From assembly GCA_022563285.1 (NCBI GenBank), contig JADFNQ010000090.1, positions 1-6,067 of the forward strand: a DNA stretch of 6,067 nt, read 5' to 3'. Both the position numbers and the translations under genes were made by a program. Below the pieces are notes generated by a model that saw only the letters and a list, made by a program, of their open reading frames with translations, did no database searches and was not told where the DNA came from. Within the stretch, counting starts at the first letter, position 1, and every line of letters begins with the position of its first letter. Below, in pieces: positions 1-5,223 of the stretch. Source of the stretch: Chloroflexota bacterium. GTDB taxonomy: Bacteria > Chloroflexota > Dehalococcoidia > SM23-28-2 > RBG-16-64-32.

Positions 1-45
1 TAGGGGCCCCGGCGGTTGAGGGGCAGGCCGGTAGGTAGGGTCGCT

Positions 46-507
46 CTACGTCTGATCTCGGATCGCCTTGAGCTGCTCCAGGTGGGCTTGAGCGTGCTCC
101 ACCTCAAGCTCGGCGCGGCTGCGGACGGTGACGGGGCCGCACTCCGGGTGAGTGCCGCCGCGCTCCCACTGCGGGTCCGATAGCCCCTCAAGCTGGTAGG
201 CGAGGCCGCCCCAGAAGGCGCGCAAGGCGGTGCGCACACGGCGAGGGTCATCGCCCCCGTAGTTGCGATCGCGGGCCCAGGCCTCCTGGTCGTACGGCTC
301 CAGCGTTGGCTTGTCCTCCTCCACTAGGCGACGGATGCGGTTCCCCTCCTCCTCGGCGCCGTCACGCAGGTGGCAGCAGACCTCCAGGGCGGACCAGTCG
401 TCCGGGGAGGGACGGCGGCGGAGCTCGTCGTCGGACAGCCCCTGCAGGACCTCCTCGATGAGGTCAGGGACGCTTCGCAGGTAGGCGGTGATCTCGGCGC
501 GGTCCAT
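46..507 (-). CDS. DinB-like (DinB_2 fold) metal-binding four-helix protein
   Basis: The 153-residue product fits the DinB/YfiT-like four-helix-bundle superfamily in length and motifs. A W-S-A-L-E-V-x-x-H-L block (W38, H46) is followed near the C-terminus by H138 and H142 in an H-A-Q-A-H-L-E-Q-L helix. Together these give the three-histidine metal site typical of the family. Members include thiol-dependent transferases and many proteins of unknown substrate, so I assign the fold and probable divalent-metal binding but no reaction. It should be cytoplasmic, with no signal peptide or membrane segment. The ATG at 507-505 is chosen because the family match begins directly after it. No Shine-Dalgarno sequence precedes it, and an extended -10 box ends 8 bases upstream, so the mRNA is probably leaderless. 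It lies 45 nt downstream of the kinase gene and appears separately promoted. Confidence 0.88.
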   Translation of the reverse strand: MDRAEITAYLRSVPDLIEEVLQGLSDDELRRRPSPDDWSALEVCCHLRDGAEEEGNRIRRLVEEDKPTLEPYDQEAWARDRNYGGDDPRRVRTALRAFWGGLAYQLEGLSDPQWERGGTHPECGPVTVRSRAELEVEHAQAHLEQLKAIRDQT

Positions 508-515
508 CAGCGAAA

Positions 516-524
516 ATTATAGCA
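516..524 (-). promoter_or_regulatory. Extended -10 promoter for the dinB-like gene
   Basis: On the minus strand the sequence TGCTATAAT (524 to 516) is a perfect extended -10 element (TGnTATAAT). It sits in the most AT-rich patch of the pfkB-dinB gap. No good -35 hexamer lies 16-19 bases upstream, as is common when the TGn extension is present. A start site 7-8 bases past the -10 falls at about 509-507, at or within two bases of the dinB ATG (507), which would give a leaderless transcript. The match is seen directly; promoter activity is inferred. Confidence 0.7.
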
Positions 525-552
525 GCAACACGGGTACGGTATTGGTACTCGT

Positions 553-1431
553 CTACCGCGCGACGATCTCCGGGTGGGCGCTCAGGCGGGCCTCAATCAT
601 CGCGAGGTCAGGCGTATTCTCCAGCCCCTGGGCCTCGATGATGAGGGAGGCGGCGCAGTCGGCGAAGCGGCTCGCCTCCCAGGGGTCGTCCGTCTCGCGG
701 TAGCGGATGAGGAAGGCGGTGGCGAACACGTCGCCGGCGCCGGTGAGGTCGACCACCTGGGCGGGGAAGGCGTCGATGTGGCGCCTGGCGCCGCCGTGAT
801 AGACGTCGGCGCCGCCCTCGCCGCGGGTGTAGGCCAGCGTGTCGACACGCCCGCTCCAACCCTCGAGCACGGGCTTGGCTCCCGCGGACGGGAGGTCCTC
901 GTCGGAGACGAAGAGGACGTGCGCGGGCCGGAGGAGGGTATCCGCCTGCCATCGTTCGGGCGGCAGGGGATGCACGCGGCCGTCCGCGTCGATCTCCCGC
1001 AGCCAGCCCTGGGCGGAGACGCCTATGACGGCCCGCGGAAAGCAGGCGGCGAGCTCATCGTCCACCTCACCGGCCACCGGCCCCAGGAGGACGATCTCCG
1101 CCCCGCGCCAGCCCGCCGGCAGCGAGGCGGGATCGATCAGGGAGGCGCGCTGGGGGATTGTCTGGACGCGTCCACGGTCAGTGTAGACGTTGTGGAACTG
1201 GGTGGAGCGGGCGGACGGCACCCGCACGATCTCGGTTCTCGGGAGGGCCTCCTCCAGGGGCAGGTCCGGCGCGGCGGCCGTGAGGACGGCGGTGCGCAGG
1301 CCCAGGCGGCTGGCGAGGAGGGCGGCGTAGGAGGCGCTGCCGCCGAGGCGCCAGGCCGGTGCTTCCCTCCCCCCGGGCGGGGTGAGGATGTCTTGAACGG
1401 TGTGGCCGACGACGAGGAACTGGGGCGGCAT
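553..1431 (-). CDS. PfkB-family carbohydrate/nucleoside kinase
   Basis: The 292-residue product has the ribokinase-like PfkB layout and usual length. An N-terminal beta strand carries G-x-x-x-x-D (VVGHTVQD), the substrate-side GG motif with following helix is at about 30-44 (GGSASYAALLASRLG), and the C-terminal signature V-V-D-L-T-G-A-G-D is at about 226-234. The final Asp of that signature should be the catalytic base and GAG the anion hole. It should phosphorylate a sugar, nucleoside or related alcohol with ATP in the cytoplasm; the substrate cannot be told from sequence. The usual N-x-x-E region appears to read S-D-E-D (about 176-179), a possible variation. The ATG at 1431-1429 is preferred; an in-frame TTG lies immediately upstream (1434-1432) with no better ribosome site. 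It starts 9 nt after the jag stop, so it is probably the last gene of the rpmH operon. Confidence 0.88.
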   Translation of the reverse strand: MPPQFLVVGHTVQDILTPPGGREAPAWRLGGSASYAALLASRLGLRTAVLTAAAPDLPLEEALPRTEIVRVPSARSTQFHNVYTDRGRVQTIPQRASLIDPASLPAGWRGAEIVLLGPVAGEVDDELAACFPRAVIGVSAQGWLREIDADGRVHPLPPERWQADTLLRPAHVLFVSDEDLPSAGAKPVLEGWSGRVDTLAYTRGEGGADVYHGGARRHIDAFPAQVVDLTGAGDVFATAFLIRYRETDDPWEASRFADCAASLIIEAQGLENTPDLAMIEARLSAHPEIVAR

Positions 1432-1440
1432 CAACCCGCC

Positions 1441-2181
1441 CTAGGCGGGCCCGGGGTGCGGCCGGCGCGGGTAGATGACCACCTTCCGGCTCTCGCCATC
1501 GCCGACGGAGCCGGTGGTCACCGCGCCGTCTTCGGCAAGCACCAGGTGGACGATGCGGCGCTCCGCCGCGGGCATCGGTTCCAGGGTGACGGAGCGGCCG
1601 CTCTGGCGCACGCGGTCGGCCATGCGGCGGGCGAGGCCGAGGATGGAGTCCTCGCGGCGGCGCCGGTAGTGCTCGATGTCGACGCTGATGAGGACGCGAG
1701 TACCCATCTTGCGGCTCACCATCAGGTTGATCATGTACTGGAGGGCGGCAAGGGTGTTGCCGCGGCGACCGATGAGGAGGCCGAGGTCGTCGCCGGCAAC
1801 GTCGAGCACGGCGCTGGCGCGGCCGAGGCCGTCGCCGGGGGTTTCCGGGGCTCTCACGGAGACGTCGCCGTCAGTCTCCGTAAAGTCGAGGAACTGCCTC
1901 AGATGATCCGCCGCTAGGTCCACCTCCGGGGAGCTGACCTCCTTGACTTCCACCTCGCTCGGCTCTTCACCCTCCAGCTCGGCCTCCGCCATGGGCCTAG
2001 CCGTGCCCTCCTCTAGGGCGGTGACGCGCACGCGGGCCTGTTCGCCGCCGATGCCGAACAGCCCCGGCTTGCCGGCGGAGAGGATCTCTATCTCGGCCTG
2101 CTGGCGCTTGAGGCCGAGCTCCTCTAGGGCGATGTCGATCGCATCATCGACGCTTTTTGCGCTTACCTCGACGCTTTCCAT
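1441..2181 (-). CDS. jag: Jag/KhpB RNA-binding protein (Jag_N-KH-R3H)
   Basis: The 246-residue protein has the complete Jag/KhpB (EloR) architecture. Jag_N spans about 1-53, with the conserved SVEVSAKSVDDAI start, the ALEELGL helix and the GKPGLFGIGG turn. An acidic linker spans about 57-88. A KH domain covers about 89-170, with its RNA-binding GxxG loop as GRRG at 138-141. A C-terminal R3H domain has the R-x-x-x-H core in ERRIVH (R208, H212). In Firmicutes the family binds RNA and affects cell elongation and envelope synthesis, often as a KhpA heterodimer; that role here is by homology. The ATG at 2181 has a GAGGT ribosome site six bases upstream and lies inside the 3' end of yidC in another frame (38-nt overlap), implying translational coupling. 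It ends with TAG 9 nt before the kinase gene. Confidence 0.95.
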   Translation of the reverse strand: MESVEVSAKSVDDAIDIALEELGLKRQQAEIEILSAGKPGLFGIGGEQARVRVTALEEGTARPMAEAELEGEEPSEVEVKEVSSPEVDLAADHLRQFLDFTETDGDVSVRAPETPGDGLGRASAVLDVAGDDLGLLIGRRGNTLAALQYMINLMVSRKMGTRVLISVDIEHYRRRREDSILGLARRMADRVRQSGRSVTLEPMPAAERRIVHLVLAEDGAVTTGSVGDGESRKVVIYPRRPHPGPA

Positions 2182-3160
2182 GGCGAGACCTCACTTCTCG
2201 TGCTCTCGGAGGGGCTTCAGTCGTAGTCTCGGTCGTAGTCTCGGTCTCAGTGTCGGCCTCGGCCTCCTCCTGGACATCCGGTTGCAGCTTTGGGCGCTTC
2301 TTGGGTTCGGTCGCTGCGGGCGCGGGCATGGGAAGGAGAGTGCGCCAGCTCATGCTCTTGCCGTAGACCGCGAAGCTGGCGAACACCTGGAACACGGTGG
2401 AAGTGACCCAGTATACACCGACGCCGCTGGGCAGGCTCAACGTGATCCAGATCATCACCAGGGGCATCATCCAGGTCATCATCTGCTGCTGCTGGTGCTG
2501 CTGGGCGGTGGCGGCGGGGGTGACGGAGAGCCGTGTCTGCACGTAGGTGCTGACCCCCACCATCAGGGGCAGTATGAACGTGCTGTCCGACTCCCCCAAA
2601 TTCAGCCAGAGGAAGGACTGCTCCAGCGGAATCGCGTCGCCGAGGAAGGACCAGGCGTAGATCCGCTGCGATAGTGACACCAGGCTCTCCGGGCTGCCCC
2701 CCACGACAGTCGCCAGGGCGCGCCAGAGGGCAAAGAACATCAGCATCTGAATCGCCATCGGCATGAAGCAGCCCAGGGGGTTGACCCCGGACTCGCGGTA
2801 GAGCTTCATCGTCTCTTCCTGCCGCCGCTTGGGGTCCTTGTGCTTCTTCTGGATCTCCTGCATTCGCGGCTGGATCTCCTGCATCGCCCGCGTGGACTGG
2901 AGCTGGCGCAGGGTGAAGGGGATAGTGACGAAGCGAAGGAGCACGGTAAACAGGATGATGGCGATCCCGAACTGCCCGCCCACCAGGTTAGTGAGCAGCA
3001 GCAGGGCGTTGATGAGGGGGTTCATGAGCAGGGTGTTCCAGGCGACACCCGGGCCGAGCACGAAGAAGGCGCCGACGAGGCCCACGATGATGGAGATCAT
3101 CAGCAGGTTGCCCAGCTTCGGGCGCGCGGCTGCCGGTGCGGCGGGTGCGGATTGGCTCAC
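2144..3160 (-). CDS. yidC: YidC/Oxa1/Alb3 membrane protein insertase
   Basis: The 338-residue insertase inserts and folds inner-membrane proteins, alone or with SecYEG. It is the short form lacking the large periplasmic domain. The first membrane segment is at about 18-40. The next, at about 50-84, includes R76 of LLRFVTIPFT, matching the conserved groove arginine. A charged cytoplasmic hairpin rich in Q, K and R is at about 85-122, then SGVNPLGCFMPMAIQ begins the following segment. Later segments are at about 192-208, 229-243 and 247-266, with the family S-L-P-S-G-V-G-V-Y-W stretch. A Q-rich patch (QQHQQQQ) is at about 220-226. The tail has an acidic/Thr-rich stretch (about 298-315), then 13 Lys/Arg among the last 20 residues, as in ribosome-contacting YidC tails. 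The GTG start overlaps the lipoprotein stop (GTGA); the 3' end overlaps jag by 38 nt. Confidence 0.96.
   Translation of the reverse strand: MSQSAPAAPAAARPKLGNLLMISIIVGLVGAFFVLGPGVAWNTLLMNPLINALLLLTNLVGGQFGIAIILFTVLLRFVTIPFTLRQLQSTRAMQEIQPRMQEIQKKHKDPKRRQEETMKLYRESGVNPLGCFMPMAIQMLMFFALWRALATVVGGSPESLVSLSQRIYAWSFLGDAIPLEQSFLWLNLGESDSTFILPLMVGVSTYVQTRLSVTPAATAQQHQQQQMMTWMMPLVMIWITLSLPSGVGVYWVTSTVFQVFASFAVYGKSMSWRTLLPMPAPAATEPKKRPKLQPDVQEEAEADTETETTTETTTEAPPRAREVRSRHGKRRGKRKKRR
2221..2244 (-). repeat. Tandem 12-bp repeat in the yidC tail
   Basis: Two perfect adjacent copies of a 12-base unit (TCGTAGTCTCGG on the plus strand) lie at 2221-2232 and 2233-2244. Read on the minus strand they encode the Thr/Glu repeats of the YidC cytoplasmic tail. 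Because the unit is four codons long, copy-number change by slippage would keep the frame. Confidence 0.85.
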
Positions 3161-4332
3161 GGGGTCACCACCCTGACGAATCTCCCGGTGTTGGGGTCCA
3201 GCCGGGACAGCTCTCCGCTGGTGGGGTCCTCCAACCGGAACAGGTCTCCGCCCTCGGCGCTTATGAACACCTTCTCCTTCACATCCTCCGCCACCTCCTC
3301 TTGGACCGCTTCCTCCAGCACCAGCGGGTTGGAGAGCACCGTCTTATCGATGACCCTCGGCGACCAGGGCAGAGCTGCACCGGTCATCGGGTCGAGTCCG
3401 TATACGTTACCATCTCGGTCGACGATGACCAGAGTATCGTCCGTTAGCACGGGGCTGGAGCGAATCCCCTCCTCGGCCTCGAACGACCAAAGCTCATCAC
3501 CGGTCTCCAGGCTGAGGGCGTAGAGGCGGTCGTCCAGGCTGGGCGCGTACACGGTGCCATCTACCACAAGAGGCCGGCCCCAGAACCAGTTGCCCGCATC
3601 GAATGACCAGAGTTCCTCGCCGCTGGCCGCGTCCACGGCATGCAGCTCGCGGTCGATGCCGCCGACGAGGATGGTACCGTCGGCCAGAACGGGGTCCGAT
3701 ATGAGGCCCTGGCCGGCCTCAAACGGCTCCTCCCAGACCGGATTGAACGTCTCGGCGTCAAGGGCGAACAGTTTACCGTTGACGGAGGCGACGTACAGGA
3801 GGCCGTCGCTGAGCAGCGGCGCCGCCCATATGCTGTCGCCCGCGTCGAAGAAATTTGACCTCGGCTGTCCGGTCTCCGCGTCCAGCGCGTAGAGGCTGCC
3901 TTCGTCAGTGCCGACGAAGAGGGTCTCGATCAACTCATCGATGTAGAGGGCCTCCAGCCCGGCGATGATGTTGTCGTCTGTGTCGAAGCGCCACTTCTCG
4001 CTGCCGTCCTCCAGGTTGAGCGCGAACACCTCACCGCTGTAGGCGCCGAAGTAGACGATGTCGCCGCTGACCAGCGGCGTGGTGTAGATCGCCTCCAGGT
4101 CTAGCTCGGGGTCTTCCTGCCCGGTGGGGAACGTCCAGAGGCGGGAGAAGTCCTCCGCGTTGAGCGCGGAGAGCTCTCCCTGGTCGGTGCTGGCGAGGAG
4201 GAGGCTGTCAGTCACGGCGGGGCCGGCCCAGCCCTCGGGGTTGCTGAACCCCACGCAGCCGGCGGCGGCCAGCAGGGCGAGAGCGAGGACGGGCAGGACG
4301 CGCTGCGGGCGGGTGCGTGTTATGCGCCGGAT
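3157..4332 (-). CDS. PQQ-like beta-propeller lipoprotein (BamB-like)
   Basis: About 391 residues if started at ATC 4332. The N-terminus is a textbook lipoprotein signal: basic n-region (RRITRTRPQR), hydrophobic core (VLPVLALALL) and the lipobox AAGC with Cys26. The mature protein has seven to eight repeats about 40 residues apart, each with a core like G-x-L-x-A-L-x-x-x-T-G-x-x-x-W (for example DRLYALSLETGDELWSF and GEVFALNLEDGSEKWRF), i.e. PQQ/WD40-type blades. It should be a membrane-anchored propeller outside the cytoplasm; a scaffold or binding role like BamB is inference, since no enzyme site is seen. No ATG, GTG or TTG occurs in frame between the yidD stop and the lipobox. A strong TAAGGAGG (4345-4338) lies five bases before ATC 4332, so ATC is the likeliest start. 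A GTG at 4254 falls after the Cys and would delete the signal. The stop overlaps the yidC start. Confidence 0.85.
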   Translation of the reverse strand: MRRITRTRPQRVLPVLALALLAAAGCVGFSNPEGWAGPAVTDSLLLASTDQGELSALNAEDFSRLWTFPTGQEDPELDLEAIYTTPLVSGDIVYFGAYSGEVFALNLEDGSEKWRFDTDDNIIAGLEALYIDELIETLFVGTDEGSLYALDAETGQPRSNFFDAGDSIWAAPLLSDGLLYVASVNGKLFALDAETFNPVWEEPFEAGQGLISDPVLADGTILVGGIDRELHAVDAASGEELWSFDAGNWFWGRPLVVDGTVYAPSLDDRLYALSLETGDELWSFEAEEGIRSSPVLTDDTLVIVDRDGNVYGLDPMTGAALPWSPRVIDKTVLSNPLVLEEAVQEEVAEDVKEKVFISAEGGDLFRLEDPTSGELSRLDPNTGRFVRVVTP

Positions 4333-4335
4333 ATT

Positions 4336-4345
4336 CTCCTCCTTA
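4336..4345 (-). promoter_or_regulatory. Strong Shine-Dalgarno that sets a non-canonical start
   Basis: The minus strand reads TAAGGAGGAG from 4345 to 4336, nearly the full anti-Shine-Dalgarno complement. The in-frame ATC at 4332-4330 is five bases beyond GGAGG, which is good spacing. The next isoleucine codon, ATA at 4323-4321, is 14 bases away. This site decides the start of the beta-propeller lipoprotein. Confidence 0.75.
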
Positions 4346-4347
4346 GC

Positions 4348-4368
4348 GGCCCCCCACGCTCTGGGGCC
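4348..4368 (-). other. GC-rich hairpin ahead of the lipoprotein ribosome site
   Basis: GGCCCC (4348-4353) pairs with GGGGCC (4363-4368) around a 9-base loop, giving a six-base-pair all-GC stem. It ends two bases before the TAAGGAGG of the lipoprotein gene and lies within the 87-nt yidD-lipoprotein gap, the longest inside the operon. There is no T-tract, so it is not a standard terminator. It could limit ribosome access or protect a processed mRNA end; this is inference. Confidence 0.45.
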
Positions 4369-4419
4369 TCTTGGGCGATAGCCTATCTGATCGCTGCGCG
4401 CCTGTCCGCCTAAGGCAGG

Positions 4420-4629
4420 TCAAGGCACTGGGTCTTGGCCGCCGGGGTTGAACGGGTGGCAGCGAAGGAGGCGCCACGCGGTGAGCAAGCCGCCTTTGAC
4501 CAGCCCGTGGCGCTCCACCGCCTCGTACCCGTAGTGGGAGCAGGTGGGCTGGAAGCGGCAGGCCGGGGGCCGCGTGGGTGAGACCGACCCCTGGTACCAG
4601 CGTATGAGGGCCAGGGTACCGCGCTTCAA
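4420..4629 (-). CDS. yidD: YidD membrane protein insertion efficiency factor
   Basis: The 69-residue product is a clear YidD. It has the WYQGSVSPTRPPACRFQPTCS block with Cys24 and Cys30, the Y-x-x-x-A-V-x-x-H-G-x-x-x-G-G region, and the C-terminal RLLRCHPFNPGG-D-P-V-P with Cys57, so all three conserved cysteines are present. It is a small amphipathic protein at the cytoplasmic face of the inner membrane that supports YidC-dependent insertion, by family knowledge. It starts with TTG (4629-4627), which overlaps the rnpA TGA. A GAGGG ribosome site nine bases upstream supports this start. An 87-nt gap and then the propeller lipoprotein gene separate it from yidC, which usually follows directly. 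Confidence 0.96.
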   Translation of the reverse strand: MKRGTLALIRWYQGSVSPTRPPACRFQPTCSHYGYEAVERHGLVKGGLLTAWRLLRCHPFNPGGQDPVP

Positions 4630-4991
4630 GGCCGGTTTCCCTCCTCCGTAGCAGCGGTGTCCTCAATGAGGATACCGGCGCGAGCGAACAGGTTAGCTAC
4701 CGCTGATTTCAGTTGGTGAAAGTTGGCCTGGGCGGCGGCGGCACGGGCGGAGATGACGACGTCCCAGCCGGGTCTGGTGGTCAGGCTGCGGGCGCCCTCG
4801 CGAAGGCGGCGGCGAACACGGTTGCGCACCACCGCCTTGCCCAGTTGCTTACTGGTGACGAATCCGTAGCGGTTGTGTTGGAGCTGATTAGGCACGGTTC
4901 TGAGCACTAGCAGGCGGTGGGCCAGGACCCGGCCCTCCTGAAAGACGGCGTCGAAGTCTCTGCGTCTGCGGAGCCGGAGCTGTTTGCGCAC
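4626..4991 (-). CDS. rnpA: Ribonuclease P protein component
   Basis: From GTG 4991 the product is 121 residues, the usual size for the RNase P protein that helps the catalytic RNA cleave 5' leaders from pre-tRNAs. It shows the L-R-x-x-x-D-F-D-A-V-F-Q-E-G start, the F-V-T-S-K strand, and the signature K-A-V-V-R-N-R-V-R-R-R-L-R-E at 52-65, which forms the RNA-binding RNR helix. The GTG start is chosen from where family homology begins. It has no good Shine-Dalgarno and is preceded by a 14-bp palindrome. The frame stays open upstream through the whole of rpmH, and an in-frame TTG at 5159-5157 overlaps the rpmH GTG behind its ribosome site; that start would give about 177 residues, as in Thermus-type long RnpA. 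The gene follows rpmH by 28 nt, and its TGA overlaps the yidD TTG. Confidence 0.93.
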   Translation of the reverse strand: MRKQLRLRRRRDFDAVFQEGRVLAHRLLVLRTVPNQLQHNRYGFVTSKQLGKAVVRNRVRRRLREGARSLTTRPGWDVVISARAAAAQANFHQLKSAVANLFARAGILIEDTAATEEGNRP

Positions 4992-4993
4992 GT

Positions 4994-5007
4994 CCGCGCT
5001 AGCGCGG
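4994..5007. repeat. Perfect 14-bp palindrome before the rnpA start
   Basis: CCGCGCTAGCGCGG is self-complementary over all 14 bases and lies in the 28-nt rpmH-rnpA gap, two bases before the GTG of rnpA. In RNA it could form only a small hairpin, since the central bases must loop. It occupies the place where a ribosome binding site would be expected. Confidence 0.6.
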
Positions 5008-5019
5008 CGGATCGCCCGT

Positions 5020-5157
5020 TCAGACGGCGAGCCGCCATCGCCCCTTGAGGAACCGACGCTTGAGCATCGCCCGTCCGTTGCGGGTTCTATTTCTGGCCAT
5101 GAAGCCGTGTCGGCGCTGGCGGCGCCGCTTCTTAGGCTGGTAAGTGCGTTTGGGCAC
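5020..5157 (-). CDS. rpmH: 50S ribosomal protein L34
   Basis: The 45-residue, extremely basic product is a textbook L34: PKRTYQPKKRRRQRRHGFMAR, then RNGRAMLKRRFLKGR. It is a small 23S rRNA-binding protein of the large subunit. The GTG at 5157 is chosen because it lies just before the conserved P-K-R-T-Y-Q-P and is preceded by GGAGGAG (5168-5162) at ideal spacing. A longer reading from 5217 would add 20 residues not found in L34 and would begin near the predicted transcription start. It is the first gene of the operon, behind a near-consensus promoter. Production of L34 and RNase P protein from one transcript is the classic bacterial arrangement. Confidence 0.97.
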   Translation of the reverse strand: MPKRTYQPKKRRRQRRHGFMARNRTRNGRAMLKRRFLKGRWRLAV

Positions 5158-5161
5158 AAGG

Positions 5162-5168
5162 CTCCTCC
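5162..5168 (-). promoter_or_regulatory. rpmH Shine-Dalgarno with overlapping TTG/GTG starts
   Basis: GGAGGAG (5168 to 5162) lies four bases before the GTG of rpmH (5157-5155). A TTG in the rnpA frame (5159-5157) shares the last G, so the sequence TTGTG offers two starts in two frames behind one ribosome site. It fixes the rpmH start; use of the TTG is speculative. Confidence 0.75.
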
Positions 5169-5170
5169 AA

Positions 5171-5215
5171 TGGCCGAAAGGGGCCAACAAAGCCGCGCCC
5201 CGCCATGGACGGGGC
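5171..5215 (-). promoter_or_regulatory. Two hairpins in the rpmH 5' leader
   Basis: Downstream of the promoter the leader can form GCCCCG/CGGGGC (5197-5202 with 5210-5215, 7-base loop) and then TGGCC/GGCCA (5171-5175 with 5182-5186, 6-base loop). The second ends two bases before the ribosome site. Such stems might stabilise the mRNA or mediate ribosomal-protein feedback. I do not recognise a known leader motif. Confidence 0.4.
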
Positions 5216-5223
5216 ACGGCGCA

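Noticed and set aside
4..31. Inverted repeats after dinB (GGGGCCCC; CCGGC/GCCGG with a 13-base loop) as a terminator
   Set aside because: The stems are short, the loop is long and no T-tract follows on the minus strand.
574..1917. A 447-codon plus-strand open frame antisense to pfkB and jag
   Set aside because: It is codon-aligned with the sense genes, so it stays open merely because they avoid TTA, CTA and TCA codons; it first closes opposite a Leu CTA in jag. The sense strand carries recognisable families and the antisense product does not.
2484..2517. CTG/CAG-rich run within yidC as a microsatellite
   Set aside because: It is interrupted and short, and is explained by the Gln-rich cytoplasmic stretch of YidC.
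3157..4254. GTG at 4254 as start of the propeller protein
   Set aside because: It directly follows the lipobox Cys, has no ribosome site, and would remove an otherwise perfect lipoprotein signal encoded in frame upstream.
5020..5217. Longer 65-residue rpmH
   Set aside because: The extra 20 residues are not L34-like, the start would lie near the predicted transcription start, and the GTG at 5157 has an ideal ribosome site.
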